Shown piece by piece: positions 1 to 7,721 of a stretch of 16,888 nt of DNA. A program made the translations under genes and the position numbers. This DNA is from Betaproteobacteria bacterium (GTDB lineage: Bacteria > Pseudomonadota > Gammaproteobacteria > Burkholderiales > SG8-39). The notes under the pieces were generated by a model. It ran no database searches, had not been told where the DNA came from, and was given only the letters and a program-made list of their open reading frames with translations. The stretch covers positions 1-16,888 of the forward strand of contig SHXL01000042.1 of NCBI GenBank assembly GCA_009693345.1. Reading direction: 5' to 3'. Each line of letters opens with the position of its first letter. The first letter of the stretch is position 1.

Positions 1-1
1 G

Positions 2-238
2 GGCTACTTCAAGGCGCAGGGCCTGAAGTGCGAATTCCACGGCATCTGGGAGGGGCCGGACCTGGCCAAGGCGCACGCCACGCCCGACAAGGTCGGGGCC
101 TACCAGAGCTTCGAGAAGGGGCGCGACGCCAACGTCAGCTGCGCCTGCCACTGGACGGTGAACGTGGCCGCCTCCGCCGGGCATGGCAAGCTCTACGCCG
201 ATTGCTACTCGGTCGCGCCGGCCGCGATCGACCGCTAG
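2..238 (+). CDS. 3' part of a gene cut by the window edge; possible fragment of a periplasmic binding protein
   Basis: An open frame enters from the left edge and stops at TAG 236-238, giving the last 78 residues of a protein whose start is outside the window. It begins GYFKAQGLKCEFHGIWEGP and contains a CAC pair and the segment HGKLYADCYSVAPAA. The opening resembles the 'GYFK-x-x-GL' phrase common near the N-terminus of NMT1/SsuA-type periplasmic binding proteins. If that is right, the protein should continue for another 200 residues or so, and the stop after AAIDR means the gene is truncated. That identification is inference from a short motif. The GC-rich third positions support real coding in this frame. 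It could equally be the ordinary end of an unrelated enzyme. I do not assign a function. Confidence 0.5.
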   Translation, partial: GYFKAQGLKCEFHGIWEGPDLAKAHATPDKVGAYQSFEKGRDANVSCACHWTVNVAASAGHGKLYADCYSVAPAAIDR

Positions 239-522
239 CCCCAGACGCGGCGCGCGGTCTCTAGCATCACCTCCAGCTTGCGCCATATTTTTACCAATAG
301 CGACTCGCGAGGCGACATAAACCCCATAGTGCACCGTCACACTAGGGCTAATGGCCTGCTCTTCGCGCTGATCAGGCGATCGAATAGCGGTTCTACGAAT
401 GACGGCTCCTGGCCGGAAGCTGTCATTCAGAAATCGCCGGATTCGGCCAATTTCGACAGTTTTTGCCGCACTGCATGATTGAGATTCGATAACTTCCTGC
501 GGCCGCTCTTGGTGGTGCCGAT
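239..522. other. intergenic stretch without a supportable gene
   Basis: About 280 bases lie between the stop of the left fragment and the stop of the CobW gene on the other strand. Base composition is visibly less GC-rich than in the genes around it. One open frame of 66 codons crosses it on the plus strand, but it has no ribosome binding site, no GC-rich third positions and no family resemblance. The only structure I see is the imperfect palindrome listed separately. It may be the decayed remains of older coding or repeat DNA. Confidence 0.5.
398..427. repeat. imperfect palindrome (stem-loop)
   Basis: AATGACGGCT (398-407) and AGCTGTCATT (418-427) are inverted repeats matching at 9 of 10 positions. 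They are separated by ten bases that contain a GGCC core. No T-run follows, so it is not a typical intrinsic terminator. It looks like one copy of a dispersed intergenic palindrome, but no second copy is present in the window to prove that. Confidence 0.5.
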
Positions 523-1548
523 CTAAGACTTTTGCTTTTCAAGCGCTCCGACAGCGACAAACAGGGATTCCACTGATTCGCGCGCGATGTTGCGCGTGAT
601 GAAGACGATCCGCGTCGAACGGTCGGCGTCGCGCCAGGCCTCGAGCGTCACCGGCGGGTGGATCACGTGCTGCGCCGCCTGCAGGATCACGGGGCCGGAT
701 TCGCCTTCGACGTTGACGATTCCCTTGACGCGCAGCAGGTCGGGTCCGCGCAGGGCCGTCAGCGTCTGCAGCGCCGCGTTCAGGCCGTCCCAGGTAAAGG
801 GGTGCTCGAAGCGCAGGCTGAAAGTGTGAATCGCGGCGTCGTGATTTCCTCTAAGTTTCTTCCCCAGATACGTATTGCCGTCACCGAGCCAGCGACTGAG
901 TTCCGCGGGGAGGGCTTTCTCGCTGCCGGGGCTGAGATTGACCAGCAATGCCGGATCGATCTCGCCTTGAATGGCTTTTGTAATTGAAACGAATGGATTG
1001 AGGGTTTTCAATCGTGAAAGCAATTCAGAAACATCGCCTGCAATATCAGTCTTGCTCAGGACAATCCGGTCGGCTACGGCCGCCTGCTTGACCGCTTCGG
1101 GCATCGTGTCTAGCTGACCCATGCCGTTCACCGCGTCCACCACGGTGACCACGCCGTCGAGCCGGTACTGCGCGCCGAGCAGGCCGTCGCTCTGGAAGGA
1201 ATGCAGCACCGGCACCGGGTCGGCGAGGCCGGTGGTCTCGACGAAGACGCGGTCGAAATCGATCACCTCGCCCGCGCGCCGCCGGATGAACATCTCGCGC
1301 AGCGTTTCCTGCAGGTCGGTGCGCACGGTGCAGCACAGGCAGCCGTTGCCGAGCAGCGTCATCTGCTCCGAGGACGTGGCGACCAGCAGATGATCGATCG
1401 CGACGTCGCCGAGCTCGTTGATGACCACCGCGGCGCGGTCCATGCCCGGGTGGCGCAGCAGCTTGCCGAGCAGAGTCGTCTTCCCGCTTCCCAGAAACCC
1501 CGTGATCAGGATTATTGGAATGCGGCCCGCGAGGGGGTCACGTTTCAC
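523..1548 (-). CDS. CobW/COG0523-family GTPase, putative metallochaperone
   Basis: 341-residue G3E-family P-loop GTPase. Visible motifs are Walker A GFLGSGKT (residues 17-24), INELGD (43-48), the metal-binding CxCC motif in GNGCLCCTV (CLCC at 70-73), ETTGLADP (104-111), TVVDAV and the guanine-specificity motif SKTD (165-168, in place of NKxD). A CobW_C-like domain fills the last ~110 residues. COG0523 proteins deliver or sense Zn, Co or other metals in a GTP-dependent way. The metal cannot be told from this sequence, and there is no His-rich linker. The start is GTG at 1548, overlapping the upstream gene's TGA by four bases (GTGA), so the two are probably translationally coupled. Length is normal for the family. 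It is not CobW proper, since no cobalamin genes are near. Confidence 0.9.
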   Translation of the reverse strand: MKRDPLAGRIPIILITGFLGSGKTTLLGKLLRHPGMDRAAVVINELGDVAIDHLLVATSSEQMTLLGNGCLCCTVRTDLQETLREMFIRRRAGEVIDFDRVFVETTGLADPVPVLHSFQSDGLLGAQYRLDGVVTVVDAVNGMGQLDTMPEAVKQAAVADRIVLSKTDIAGDVSELLSRLKTLNPFVSITKAIQGEIDPALLVNLSPGSEKALPAELSRWLGDGNTYLGKKLRGNHDAAIHTFSLRFEHPFTWDGLNAALQTLTALRGPDLLRVKGIVNVEGESGPVILQAAQHVIHPPVTLEAWRDADRSTRIVFITRNIARESVESLFVAVGALEKQKS

Positions 1549-2762
1549 GCATTCAATTCAAGGACATAAAGCCCACCAGCGTGGCGATCGACGGTGTACA
1601 CGACGCGCTTTTCGTCCACGTAGACATCGTTGAGCTGGATCGCGCCGGCGCGGGAGAGCTTCGGCGCCTCGGGAACGTAGTAGGCGATTTCCTGCGGCTG
1701 GTACGGGTTGGCGATGTCGTAGGCGCGCACGCCGGCGTTGAAGAAGGTGCCGATGATGATCTGCTCCGAGCGGAACGAGGTCGGCCCCGGCTGGTTCTCG
1801 TGCAGGTTGTGGGCGCCAAAGCGGCCGCCGCGCTTGATGAATGCCTCGACCGGGGGCGCCGGAAAGGTGCTGATCGGCACCGGATTGCGCTCGTTGCGAC
1901 CGTCCACCACCCACACCAGCCGCGGCCAGTCGATGCCGTCGTCGCGCACACACTCGTCGCTCACGACGAGCAGTTCGCGGCCGAACAGCGGCAGCACGGT
2001 ATGCGTAAAGCCGTTGAAGGGCGGCGAATGATTCCACATGCCCACGACCTTCGGCCTGGCCTTGTCGGCGATGTCGAGGATCACCGCGCCGCCATCGATG
2101 TAGCCGACGTAGGCGCGGTCGGGACGCTGCGGGAAGACATTGGTGTTGTGGACGCGGTAGCCGGTCGCGATGCGCGGATCGAGCCGCGCGGGCGCGGGCG
2201 CGGCGTCGCCTTCGCGCGTGCCGGGCAGCCACCAGCGGCCGGCCTCGACGGGCCTGGCCGGGTCGCGCACGTCGACGATGCGGTAGATCTGGTCGTCTTC
2301 GGGATGGCGCGGCTGGAAGTCGTCCGCGCCGCAGGACATGTGGACGAACTCGCCGTCGACGAACCAGACCTGGTGCGCGCCGCGCGAATGCGCGCCCGAG
2401 GCATCGAAGTGCGAGATGCGCTTCGGCTGCTCGGGATGCGAAATGTCGAACAGGTCGAAGCCCGCCGGCTTCATTCCCACCGCGCTCGTCTGGTAGGCGA
2501 CCGCCATGACGTCGCCCGTCACGTCGAGGGAGTTGGAGCGCACCTTCGCGTGCGGCAGGTCGGTCTGCACGATCACGCGCGGCGCGCGCGGGTCGGTGAC
2601 GTCGACGCCGGTGAAATTCTTCGGCGCTCCTTCGTGGGCGAGCCACAGGATGCGGCGCCCGCCGCGCGTGCTCTGGAGGGCCATGCCCTCGCCGATGCCG
2701 CCGAAGCCCTGCAGCTCGTGGTGGGCGAGGAGGCGCATATTGAAAGTCAGTGCTTTAGCCAT
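1545..2762 (-). CDS. LVIVD-repeat beta-propeller protein
   Basis: 405 residues with several copies of an LVIVD-type motif: VDVTDPRAPRVIV, FDLFDISHPEQPKRI, YRIVDVRDPARPVEAG, VILDIADKARPKVVG and VRAYDIANPYQPQEIAYY. Each is a beta-strand ending in D followed by 'P-x-x-P' and another strand. This repeat is known from a family of predicted beta-propellers of mostly unknown function. No signal peptide or membrane segment is seen at the N-terminus (MAKALTFNMRLLAHH), so it is probably cytoplasmic. Its ATG at 2762 has only a weak ribosome binding site. It is the first gene of a two-gene unit with the CobW GTPase and is divergent from the Bug receptor gene. A long plus-strand open frame over the same bases is a high-GC shadow: the minus frame carries the repeats. 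Confidence 0.82.
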   Translation of the reverse strand: MAKALTFNMRLLAHHELQGFGGIGEGMALQSTRGGRRILWLAHEGAPKNFTGVDVTDPRAPRVIVQTDLPHAKVRSNSLDVTGDVMAVAYQTSAVGMKPAGFDLFDISHPEQPKRISHFDASGAHSRGAHQVWFVDGEFVHMSCGADDFQPRHPEDDQIYRIVDVRDPARPVEAGRWWLPGTREGDAAPAPARLDPRIATGYRVHNTNVFPQRPDRAYVGYIDGGAVILDIADKARPKVVGMWNHSPPFNGFTHTVLPLFGRELLVVSDECVRDDGIDWPRLVWVVDGRNERNPVPISTFPAPPVEAFIKRGGRFGAHNLHENQPGPTSFRSEQIIIGTFFNAGVRAYDIANPYQPQEIAYYVPEAPKLSRAGAIQLNDVYVDEKRVVYTVDRHAGGLYVLELNA

Positions 2763-2817
2763 TGCTTAAGGGTACTGTTCTGGTAAGAATTCGTGCAAGC
2801 ATTAACGAGGAGGAGTC

Positions 2818-3771
2818 ATGTTGAGAATCCTGATGTGTTGCTTGGCATTGGTTTGCGGCAGTGTATTTTCCCAGTCTTACCCGACTAAACCGGTCAGACT
2901 GATCGTCACTTATCCGCCCGGCGGCAGTTCCGACCTGATGGCGCGCGTCTTCGGCCAGAAACTGTCCGAAGTCTGGGGCCAGCAGGTGATCGTCGAAAGC
3001 AAGCCGGGCGCTGCCGGGTCCATCGGCATGGAGTACGCCGCGCGCCAGCCCGCCGACGGCTACACCTTCGTGGTCGGCAACATCGGCCCTGCCGCGGTCA
3101 ATCCGCTGCTCTCGAAAGTCTCCTACAGCATGGAAAAGGATTTCGTGCCGGTGTCGCTGATCTCGACCGGGCCCAACGTCCTCGTCGTGAACACGGCCTG
3201 GCAGGTGAAATCGTTCGACGAGGTGCTCGCCTACGCGCGCGCCAACCCCGGCAAGCTCTCCTACGGCACCAGCGGGCCCGGCAGCGTTTCCCACCTGAGC
3301 ACCGAGCTGCTGAAAAACCTCACCCGGGCGAACATGGTCGAGATCCCCTACAAGGGCGGGGTGCTCGCGGTGCAGGATCTGCTGGGCCAGCAGATACACC
3401 TGATCTTTTCGGACGCGCTGCCGGCGATGGCGCACATCCGCGCCGGCAAGCTGCGCGCGCTGTGCACTACCGGGGCGCAGAAATTCGTGCTGCTGCCGGA
3501 CCTGCCGACCTGCGATGCCACGGTACCGGGCCTCGTGGTGGTGAACTGGTGGGGCGTGCTTTTCCCCGCGGGCGTATCCAGGACGATCGTGGACAAGTTT
3601 CACGCCGACATGGTCAAGGTGATGCAGGATCCGGCCGTAACAGGGAAATTCGCCGATCTCGGCGTCGAGGCGGTGAGCAGCACGCCCGCGCAGTTCGGCA
3701 CCTTCATCAGGACCGAGATGGACAAATTTTCGAAGCTGATCAAGGAAGCCAACATCAAGGTGAATCCATGA
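2818..3771 (+). CDS. Bug-family (TctC-like) periplasmic solute receptor
   Basis: 317 residues with an N-terminal signal peptide (hydrophobic MLRILMCCLALVCGSVF, cleavage near VFSQ-SYP). The hallmarks of the Bug/TctC receptors follow: YPTKPVRLIVTYPPGG at the mature N-terminus, then ESKPGAAGSIG and the GTSGPGSVSHL loop. Family members bind carboxylates or aromatic acids in the periplasm. They are massively expanded in Burkholderiales, usually without adjacent TctAB membrane genes, as here. The start ATG at 2818 sits 4 bases after a strong AACGAGGAGGAG ribosome binding site. The TGA overlaps the ATG of the next gene (ATGA, 3768-3771), so the receptor is co-translated with the maiA remnant and the amidohydrolase. 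The ligand cannot be read from sequence. Confidence 0.93.
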   Translation: MLRILMCCLALVCGSVFSQSYPTKPVRLIVTYPPGGSSDLMARVFGQKLSEVWGQQVIVESKPGAAGSIGMEYAARQPADGYTFVVGNIGPAAVNPLLSKVSYSMEKDFVPVSLISTGPNVLVVNTAWQVKSFDEVLAYARANPGKLSYGTSGPGSVSHLSTELLKNLTRANMVEIPYKGGVLAVQDLLGQQIHLIFSDALPAMAHIRAGKLRALCTTGAQKFVLLPDLPTCDATVPGLVVVNWWGVLFPAGVSRTIVDKFHADMVKVMQDPAVTGKFADLGVEAVSSTPAQFGTFIRTEMDKFSKLIKEANIKVNP

Positions 3772-4013
3772 AGCTGTATGGATTCTGGCGATCCCTGGCG
3801 ACGTATCGCGTGCGAGCTGCGCTAGGCCTGAAAGGCATCGCTGCCGAGGAAGTTTCCATCGATATCCTCAAGGGAAAGCAGTTTACCGACGAGTACAAGG
3901 CGCTCAACCCGCAGAGCGTGGTGCCGACGGCGCTGCGCATCTACGGCGAATGCATGAAGTTGCCGGCCTTCGAGCGCGCGCATCCGTCGCGGCAGCCCGA
4001 GGCCCCCAAATGA
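3768..4013 (+). pseudogene. maiA: maleylacetoacetate isomerase with its centre deleted (N- and C-terminal ends fused in frame)
   Basis: 81 residues against the usual ~212-218 for zeta-class GST-like maleylacetoacetate isomerases. Residues 1-55 are a normal MaiA N-terminus: MKLYGFWRSLATYRVRAALG keeps the active-site-region RS and YRVR, and EYKALNPQSVVPT follows. Residues 57-81 (RIYGECMKLPAFERAHPSRQ and the rest) match the C-terminal end of the family. About 130 residues, including the rest of the thioredoxin-like domain and most of the helical domain, are missing at a junction near 3930-3936. The frame is kept, so the product is still coupled to its neighbours by ATGA overlaps on both sides (3768-3771 and 4010-4013). 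The fragment should not fold as a GST. A full MaiA would act on maleylacetoacetate from tyrosine or gentisate breakdown. Assembly collapse is the main alternative explanation. Confidence 0.82.
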
Positions 4014-5035
4014 TTGTGAAGAGCAAGAAGCGCGGCAGTCTGAAGATCGATATCCACTGCCACTACCTGAATCAGGACGTGGCGGCGAAAGTTGCGCACC
4101 TGAACCCGGGCCAGTACGAGCCCTCGGTCTGCTTCGCCAACACGATGACGCGCGAGACGAACGCCAAGCAGATGAAGGACCGCGCGCCGAGGCTCTCGGA
4201 CATCGCGGTCCGGTTGAAGTACATGGACCGCATGGGCATCGACATCCAGGCGGTATCGCCGGCGCCGAACCAGACCTACTACTGGACCGACCCCGGCATG
4301 GGCGCGGAACTGGCGCGCGCGGTGAACGAGCGCATCGCGCAAATCGCCGCCCAGTGGCCCGACCGCTTCGTCGGCCTGGGCACGGTGCCGCTGCAGGATC
4401 CCGGACTTGCGGTGTCGGAACTGGAATACGCCGTCAAGAAGCTGGGGCTTCGCGGAGTCGAGATCAATCCCAGCGTGAACGGGATGGATTTGACCAATGC
4501 TCGCCTTTCCCTGGAGAAATTTTTTGCAAAAGCACAGGAGTTGAACGTAGTGGTCTTCATGCATCCCATCGGCTTCACGCAGGGCGAGCGGCTGATGGAC
4601 CACTACTTCAACAACGTCATCGGCAATCCGCTCGAGACCACGGTGGCGGCGAGCCACCTGATCTTCGACGGCGTGATGGAGCGCCATCCGAAACTCAAAG
4701 TCGTGCTGCCGCACGCCGGCGGCTACCTCGCCCATTACTGGGCGAGGATGGACCATGCCTGGAAGGCGCGCCCCGACTGCCGCACCGTGCTCAAGAAGAA
4801 ACCTTCCAGTTCGCTGGAAAAGTTCTACTTCGACACCATCACCTTCGATCCCACGATGCTCAAGCAGTTGATCGAGCGTTTCGGCGCCGATCACGTGCTG
4901 CTTGGCACCGATTACCCCTACGACATGGGGGTGGAAGATCCTGTTGGGTTCATCAATAAAGTAAAAAAATTAAGCCCAAAGGAAAAAACCCAGATCATGG
5001 GCGCGAACGCGGCGCGGCTGCTCGGGATTACTTGA
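4010..5035 (+). CDS. amidohydrolase-2 family metal-dependent hydrolase or decarboxylase (ACMSD-like)
   Basis: 341 residues from ATG 4010, which overlaps the preceding TGA (ATGA). A longer reading from 3950 would add 20 residues inside the maiA remnant and is unlikely. Metal-ligand motifs of the amidohydrolase superfamily are in place: DIHCHY (H16, H18), FMHPIG (H185), LPHAGGY (H235) and GTDYPYDMG (D301). The pattern fits the ACMSD / gamma-resorcylate decarboxylase-like branch, whose members hydrolyse or decarboxylate ring-derived acids using Zn or Mn. The substrate is not assignable. Bug receptor plus MaiA plus this enzyme suggests an aromatic-acid breakdown cluster. A run of AAAGTAAAAAAATTAAG-type codons near 4960 is strikingly AT-rich for this gene. 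The last 8 bases overlap the converging GlcG gene. Confidence 0.88.
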   Translation: MIVKSKKRGSLKIDIHCHYLNQDVAAKVAHLNPGQYEPSVCFANTMTRETNAKQMKDRAPRLSDIAVRLKYMDRMGIDIQAVSPAPNQTYYWTDPGMGAELARAVNERIAQIAAQWPDRFVGLGTVPLQDPGLAVSELEYAVKKLGLRGVEINPSVNGMDLTNARLSLEKFFAKAQELNVVVFMHPIGFTQGERLMDHYFNNVIGNPLETTVAASHLIFDGVMERHPKLKVVLPHAGGYLAHYWARMDHAWKARPDCRTVLKKKPSSSLEKFYFDTITFDPTMLKQLIERFGADHVLLGTDYPYDMGVEDPVGFINKVKKLSPKEKTQIMGANAARLLGIT

Positions 5036-5507
5036 GCATCGCGGCGATCTTCTCGATGCCGGCTTTGACGCAGACTTCGTCCTTCTCGCCGCCCGGGGCG
5101 CCGGAGGCGCCGATCGCGCCGATGGTCTCATCGCCGACCTTGACCGGCAGCGCGCCCTGGTTCGCGATCACGTTTGTGAGGTGGATCAGGCCAAGGCTGG
5201 GATCGGCCTTGAGGCGCGTGTTCAAGTCACCCGAGGGGATGCGGAAAGTACGCGAGGTATAAGCCTTGCGCATGCTGTTCTCCATGGTGTGCGGTCCCGT
5301 GCCGTCGCCGCGCACCTGGACAAGCACTTCGCCGTTGCGGCCGACGACGGTCACCGATACGGCATAGCCGTTCGTCTTGCAGGTGTCCATCGCCGTCTGC
5401 GCCATGGATGCCGACAGGCTCTTCGCATTGATCAGTTGCGCGCTCGCGGGCGCCACCAGCGCGCAGGCGAAAGCGGCTACGGCAATGCGGTTCGAAATTG
5501 CGGACAT
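5028..5507 (-). CDS. exported GlcG/HbpS-family protein (DUF336)
   Basis: 159 residues. A signal peptide (MSAISNRIAVAAFACALVAP, cleavage near ASAQ at 21-24) precedes a single GlcG/HbpS domain with the typical GALPVKVGDETIGAIGASGA and PGGEKDEVC stretches. Members bind heme or small ligands, or are of unknown function; the export signal places this one in the periplasm. ATG 5507 has a strong AGGGGAGGT ribosome binding site. It lies 33 bases after the deacetylase gene on the same strand, so the two probably form one transcript. Its 3' end overlaps the converging amidohydrolase gene by 8 bases, leaving no room for a separate terminator for either. Confidence 0.87.
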   Translation of the reverse strand: MSAISNRIAVAAFACALVAPASAQLINAKSLSASMAQTAMDTCKTNGYAVSVTVVGRNGEVLVQVRGDGTGPHTMENSMRKAYTSRTFRIPSGDLNTRLKADPSLGLIHLTNVIANQGALPVKVGDETIGAIGASGAPGGEKDEVCVKAGIEKIAAMLK

Positions 5508-5540
5508 GATTGACCTCCCCTGTGGTGGACTGCGATTAAC

Positions 5541-6410
5541 TCATTTATTTCGATACCAGTCCAGAATCTGCTCGCCGTTCCAGTGCAGCACGCCTTTCCT
5601 TTTGCCGATTGCCCGGTACACCTGTTCCAGGTACTTGATGCGGAACGGCTGGCCGCTGATATAGGGGTGGATCGCGATCGCCATGATCTTGGCGCGCTGC
5701 GCGCCTTCCTCGTAGTAGCGCTCGAAGGTGTCGATGCACTTTTTCGTCCAGTAGGCGGCCTCGTGGTGCTGCACCAGCATCATCGGGATGTCGTTGGTCT
5801 CGACTGAATACGGCAGAGTGACGAGTGGCCCCTTGGCGGTGTTGATCCTGGTTGGTTCGTCGTCGTAGACCCAGTCGCCGATGTACTTGATGCCGGCCGC
5901 GGCGAGGTTCTCGGGCGTTTCCAGCGTTTGCGTGAGTCCCGGCCCGAGCCAGCCGATGGGCCGCTTGCCGGTGAACTTCTCGATCGTATCCAGGGACCGT
6001 TTGATCATTCCGGGCTGGTCTTCCTCGCGGTGGATCGGCCCCTGCTCGTAGCTGTGGCCCATGAATTCCCACCCGGCGTCCTTGCAGGCCCGGGCGACGC
6101 GCGGGTAGTCGACGCAGACGCGGGCATTGATCGCCACGGTCGGCCGGATGCCCAGCCGCCGGTACAGCGCCTCGAAGCGCCAGAATCCGACCCGCATGCC
6201 GTACTCGTGCCAGCTCCAGTTCGGCACGTCGGGCAGCAGCACCGCGCCGGTCGGCGCCGGGAGAACCTGGCGGGCCATGGCGCGGGCGATGTCCCACACT
6301 TCGAGGTTGACGATGGTCCAGACGATCACGCGCGCGCGGCCCGGAAGCTTCAGCGGCGGCCGGTCGACGATCGCCGAATAGGGTGTCCGTTCGCGGGGAA
6401 TCATGGCCAT
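5541..6410 (-). CDS. polysaccharide deacetylase-family protein (PuuE / PgdA-like NodB fold)
   Basis: 289 residues from ATG 6410, which has AGGAGA a few bases upstream. An in-frame ATG at 6476 exists but would run into the divergent gene and lacks a site. The protein has the NodB-like fold features of the allantoinase PuuE / Helicobacter PgdA branch: WTIVNLEVWD near the N-terminus, MGHSYEQG (a histidine of the usual metal site), GKRPIGWLGPG, and HPYISGQPFR near the C-terminus. These enzymes hydrolyse C-N bonds in allantoin, formyl or acyl amides, or N-acetyl sugars. No signal peptide, so cytoplasmic. Which substrate cannot be told. It leads an apparent operon with the GlcG protein. Confidence 0.85.
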   Translation of the reverse strand: MAMIPRERTPYSAIVDRPPLKLPGRARVIVWTIVNLEVWDIARAMARQVLPAPTGAVLLPDVPNWSWHEYGMRVGFWRFEALYRRLGIRPTVAINARVCVDYPRVARACKDAGWEFMGHSYEQGPIHREEDQPGMIKRSLDTIEKFTGKRPIGWLGPGLTQTLETPENLAAAGIKYIGDWVYDDEPTRINTAKGPLVTLPYSVETNDIPMMLVQHHEAAYWTKKCIDTFERYYEEGAQRAKIMAIAIHPYISGQPFRIKYLEQVYRAIGKRKGVLHWNGEQILDWYRNK

Positions 6411-6439
6411 GCGGTCTCCTGCCGGTGCGTTTTTCTTAC

Positions 6440-6445
6440 TATAAT
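6440..6445 (+). promoter_or_regulatory. candidate -10 box of the Liv-type operon
   Basis: A perfect TATAAT lies 30 bases before the binding-protein ATG, followed by a GAGGAGGGAG ribosome binding site at 6461-6470. No good -35 hexamer is present at 16-18 bases upstream, so an activator may be needed or the match may be by chance. The position in the divergent 64-base gap supports it. Confidence 0.5.
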
Positions 6446-6474
6446 GCCCCTTACACCCTAGAGGAGGGAGTTTC

Positions 6475-7719
6475 ATGAAATTCAGCAGATCGCTGGCCGG
6501 CGCCGTTGCGGCGCTCGCGTTTTCCGTGTTTCACGTTGCGGCTTTCGCGCAACAGCCGGTCAAGATCGGCATGAGCATGCCGCAAACCGGCGCCCTGGGC
6601 GCGGGGGGCAAGGCGGCCCTGCTGGCGCTGCAGATGTGGGTCGAGGACGTCAACGCCAAGGGCGGGCTGCTCGGGCGCAAGGTCGAGTTCATCGCCTACG
6701 ACGACCAGACCAATCCGGGCGTCGTCCCGGGGATCTATACCAAGCTGCTCGACATCGACAAGGTGGACCTGCTGATCGCGCCCTACGGCACCAACGTGAC
6801 CGCGCCAATCATGCCGCTCGTCAAGCAGCGCGACCTGCTGCTGATGGGCAATTTCTCCTTCGACGCGAATGCGCGCATCCAGCACGACAAGTGGTTCAAC
6901 AACGCGCCCTGGGGCGCGGGCGCGCTGGCCTGGGGCGGCACCTTCCTCGAGGCGGCCAAGAAACTGGGCGCGAAGACGATCGCGGTGATGGCGGCGGACG
7001 CCGAATTCGCGCAGAACCTGTGCACCGGCGGGCGCGCGATCGCCAAGGCGATGGGCCTGCAGAGCGTCTACGACCAGAACTATCCGCCCAATTCGGTGGA
7101 CTTCTCCTCGATCATCCGCGCGGTGCGCGCCGCCAAGCCGGACGCCGTGTTTATCTGCTCGTACCCGGCGGAGTCGGTGGCCATCGTGCGCGCGGTGAAC
7201 GAAATCGGCGTCGGCCCGACGGTGAAAATCATCGGCGGCGGCATGGTCGGCCTGCAGTTCACGCCGAACATGGAGGCCCTCGGGCCGCTGCTCAACGGAT
7301 TCGTCAACTACAACAGCTACGTCCCCGAGAAGTCGATGGACAATCCGGCCGTGCGCGAGTTCCTGAAGCGCTATGAAGTGCGCGCGAAGCAGGCGAAGGT
7401 GGACGTGCTGGGCTACTACCTGCCGCCGTACAACTACGCCATCGGGCAGATGATCGAGCAGGCGGTGACCGCGACCAAGAGCCTCGACCAGAAAATGCTC
7501 GCCGCCTACCTGCACAAGAGCGAAATGAAGACCATCGTCGGCAACATCAGGTACGACGCGATGGGCGAGTGGGCCACGCCCAAACTGGTGATGGCGCAGT
7601 TCCGCGGCATCAAGGGCAAGGACGTCGACCAGTTCCGCCAGCAGGGCAAGCAGGTGATCATCGCGCCGGCGGCGATGAAGACGGGTGAAGTCGTGCCCTT
7701 CGACAAGGCGCGGAACTAG
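6475..7719 (+). CDS. Liv-type ABC transporter periplasmic binding protein
   Basis: 414 residues, type I periplasmic binding protein. A signal peptide (MKFSRSLAGAVAALAFSVFH, cleavage near AFAQ-QPV) is followed by VKIGMSMPQTGALGAGGKAA and GGLLGRKVEFIAYDDQTNPG. These are the standard N-lobe segments of receptors for branched-chain amino acids, amides, short-chain acids or aromatics. The length is normal. The GAGGAGGGAG site four bases before ATG 6475 makes the start secure. It opens a unit of five transporter genes with very short or negative spacing. The true ligand is unknown; many such systems in Burkholderiales carry aromatic acids or urea rather than leucine. Confidence 0.93.
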   Translation: MKFSRSLAGAVAALAFSVFHVAAFAQQPVKIGMSMPQTGALGAGGKAALLALQMWVEDVNAKGGLLGRKVEFIAYDDQTNPGVVPGIYTKLLDIDKVDLLIAPYGTNVTAPIMPLVKQRDLLLMGNFSFDANARIQHDKWFNNAPWGAGALAWGGTFLEAAKKLGAKTIAVMAADAEFAQNLCTGGRAIAKAMGLQSVYDQNYPPNSVDFSSIIRAVRAAKPDAVFICSYPAESVAIVRAVNEIGVGPTVKIIGGGMVGLQFTPNMEALGPLLNGFVNYNSYVPEKSMDNPAVREFLKRYEVRAKQAKVDVLGYYLPPYNYAIGQMIEQAVTATKSLDQKMLAAYLHKSEMKTIVGNIRYDAMGEWATPKLVMAQFRGIKGKDVDQFRQQGKQVIIAPAAMKTGEVVPFDKARN

Positions 7720-7721
7720 GT

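Noticed and set aside
278..478. 66-codon frame in the left intergenic region
   Set aside because: It has no ribosome site, no codon bias of the neighbouring genes and no recognisable domain.
1515..2786. 423-codon open frame on the plus strand opposite the LVIVD gene
   Set aside because: It is a high-GC shadow. The minus frame carries conserved LVIVD repeats and joins the CobW gene by a stop-start overlap, while the plus frame is rich in R, A, V, D without any motif.
2755..3603. 282-codon minus-strand frame opposite the Bug receptor
   Set aside because: It lacks any domain and covers a well-supported Bug gene with signal peptide and ribosome site.
3950..4009. 20-residue N-terminal extension of the amidohydrolase
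   Set aside because: It lies inside the maiA remnant and has no conserved residues; the ATG at 4010 in an ATGA overlap is the natural start.
6451..7515. 354-codon minus-strand frame opposite the Liv-type binding protein
   Set aside because: It is Arg/His-rich shadow coding over a clear type I binding protein.
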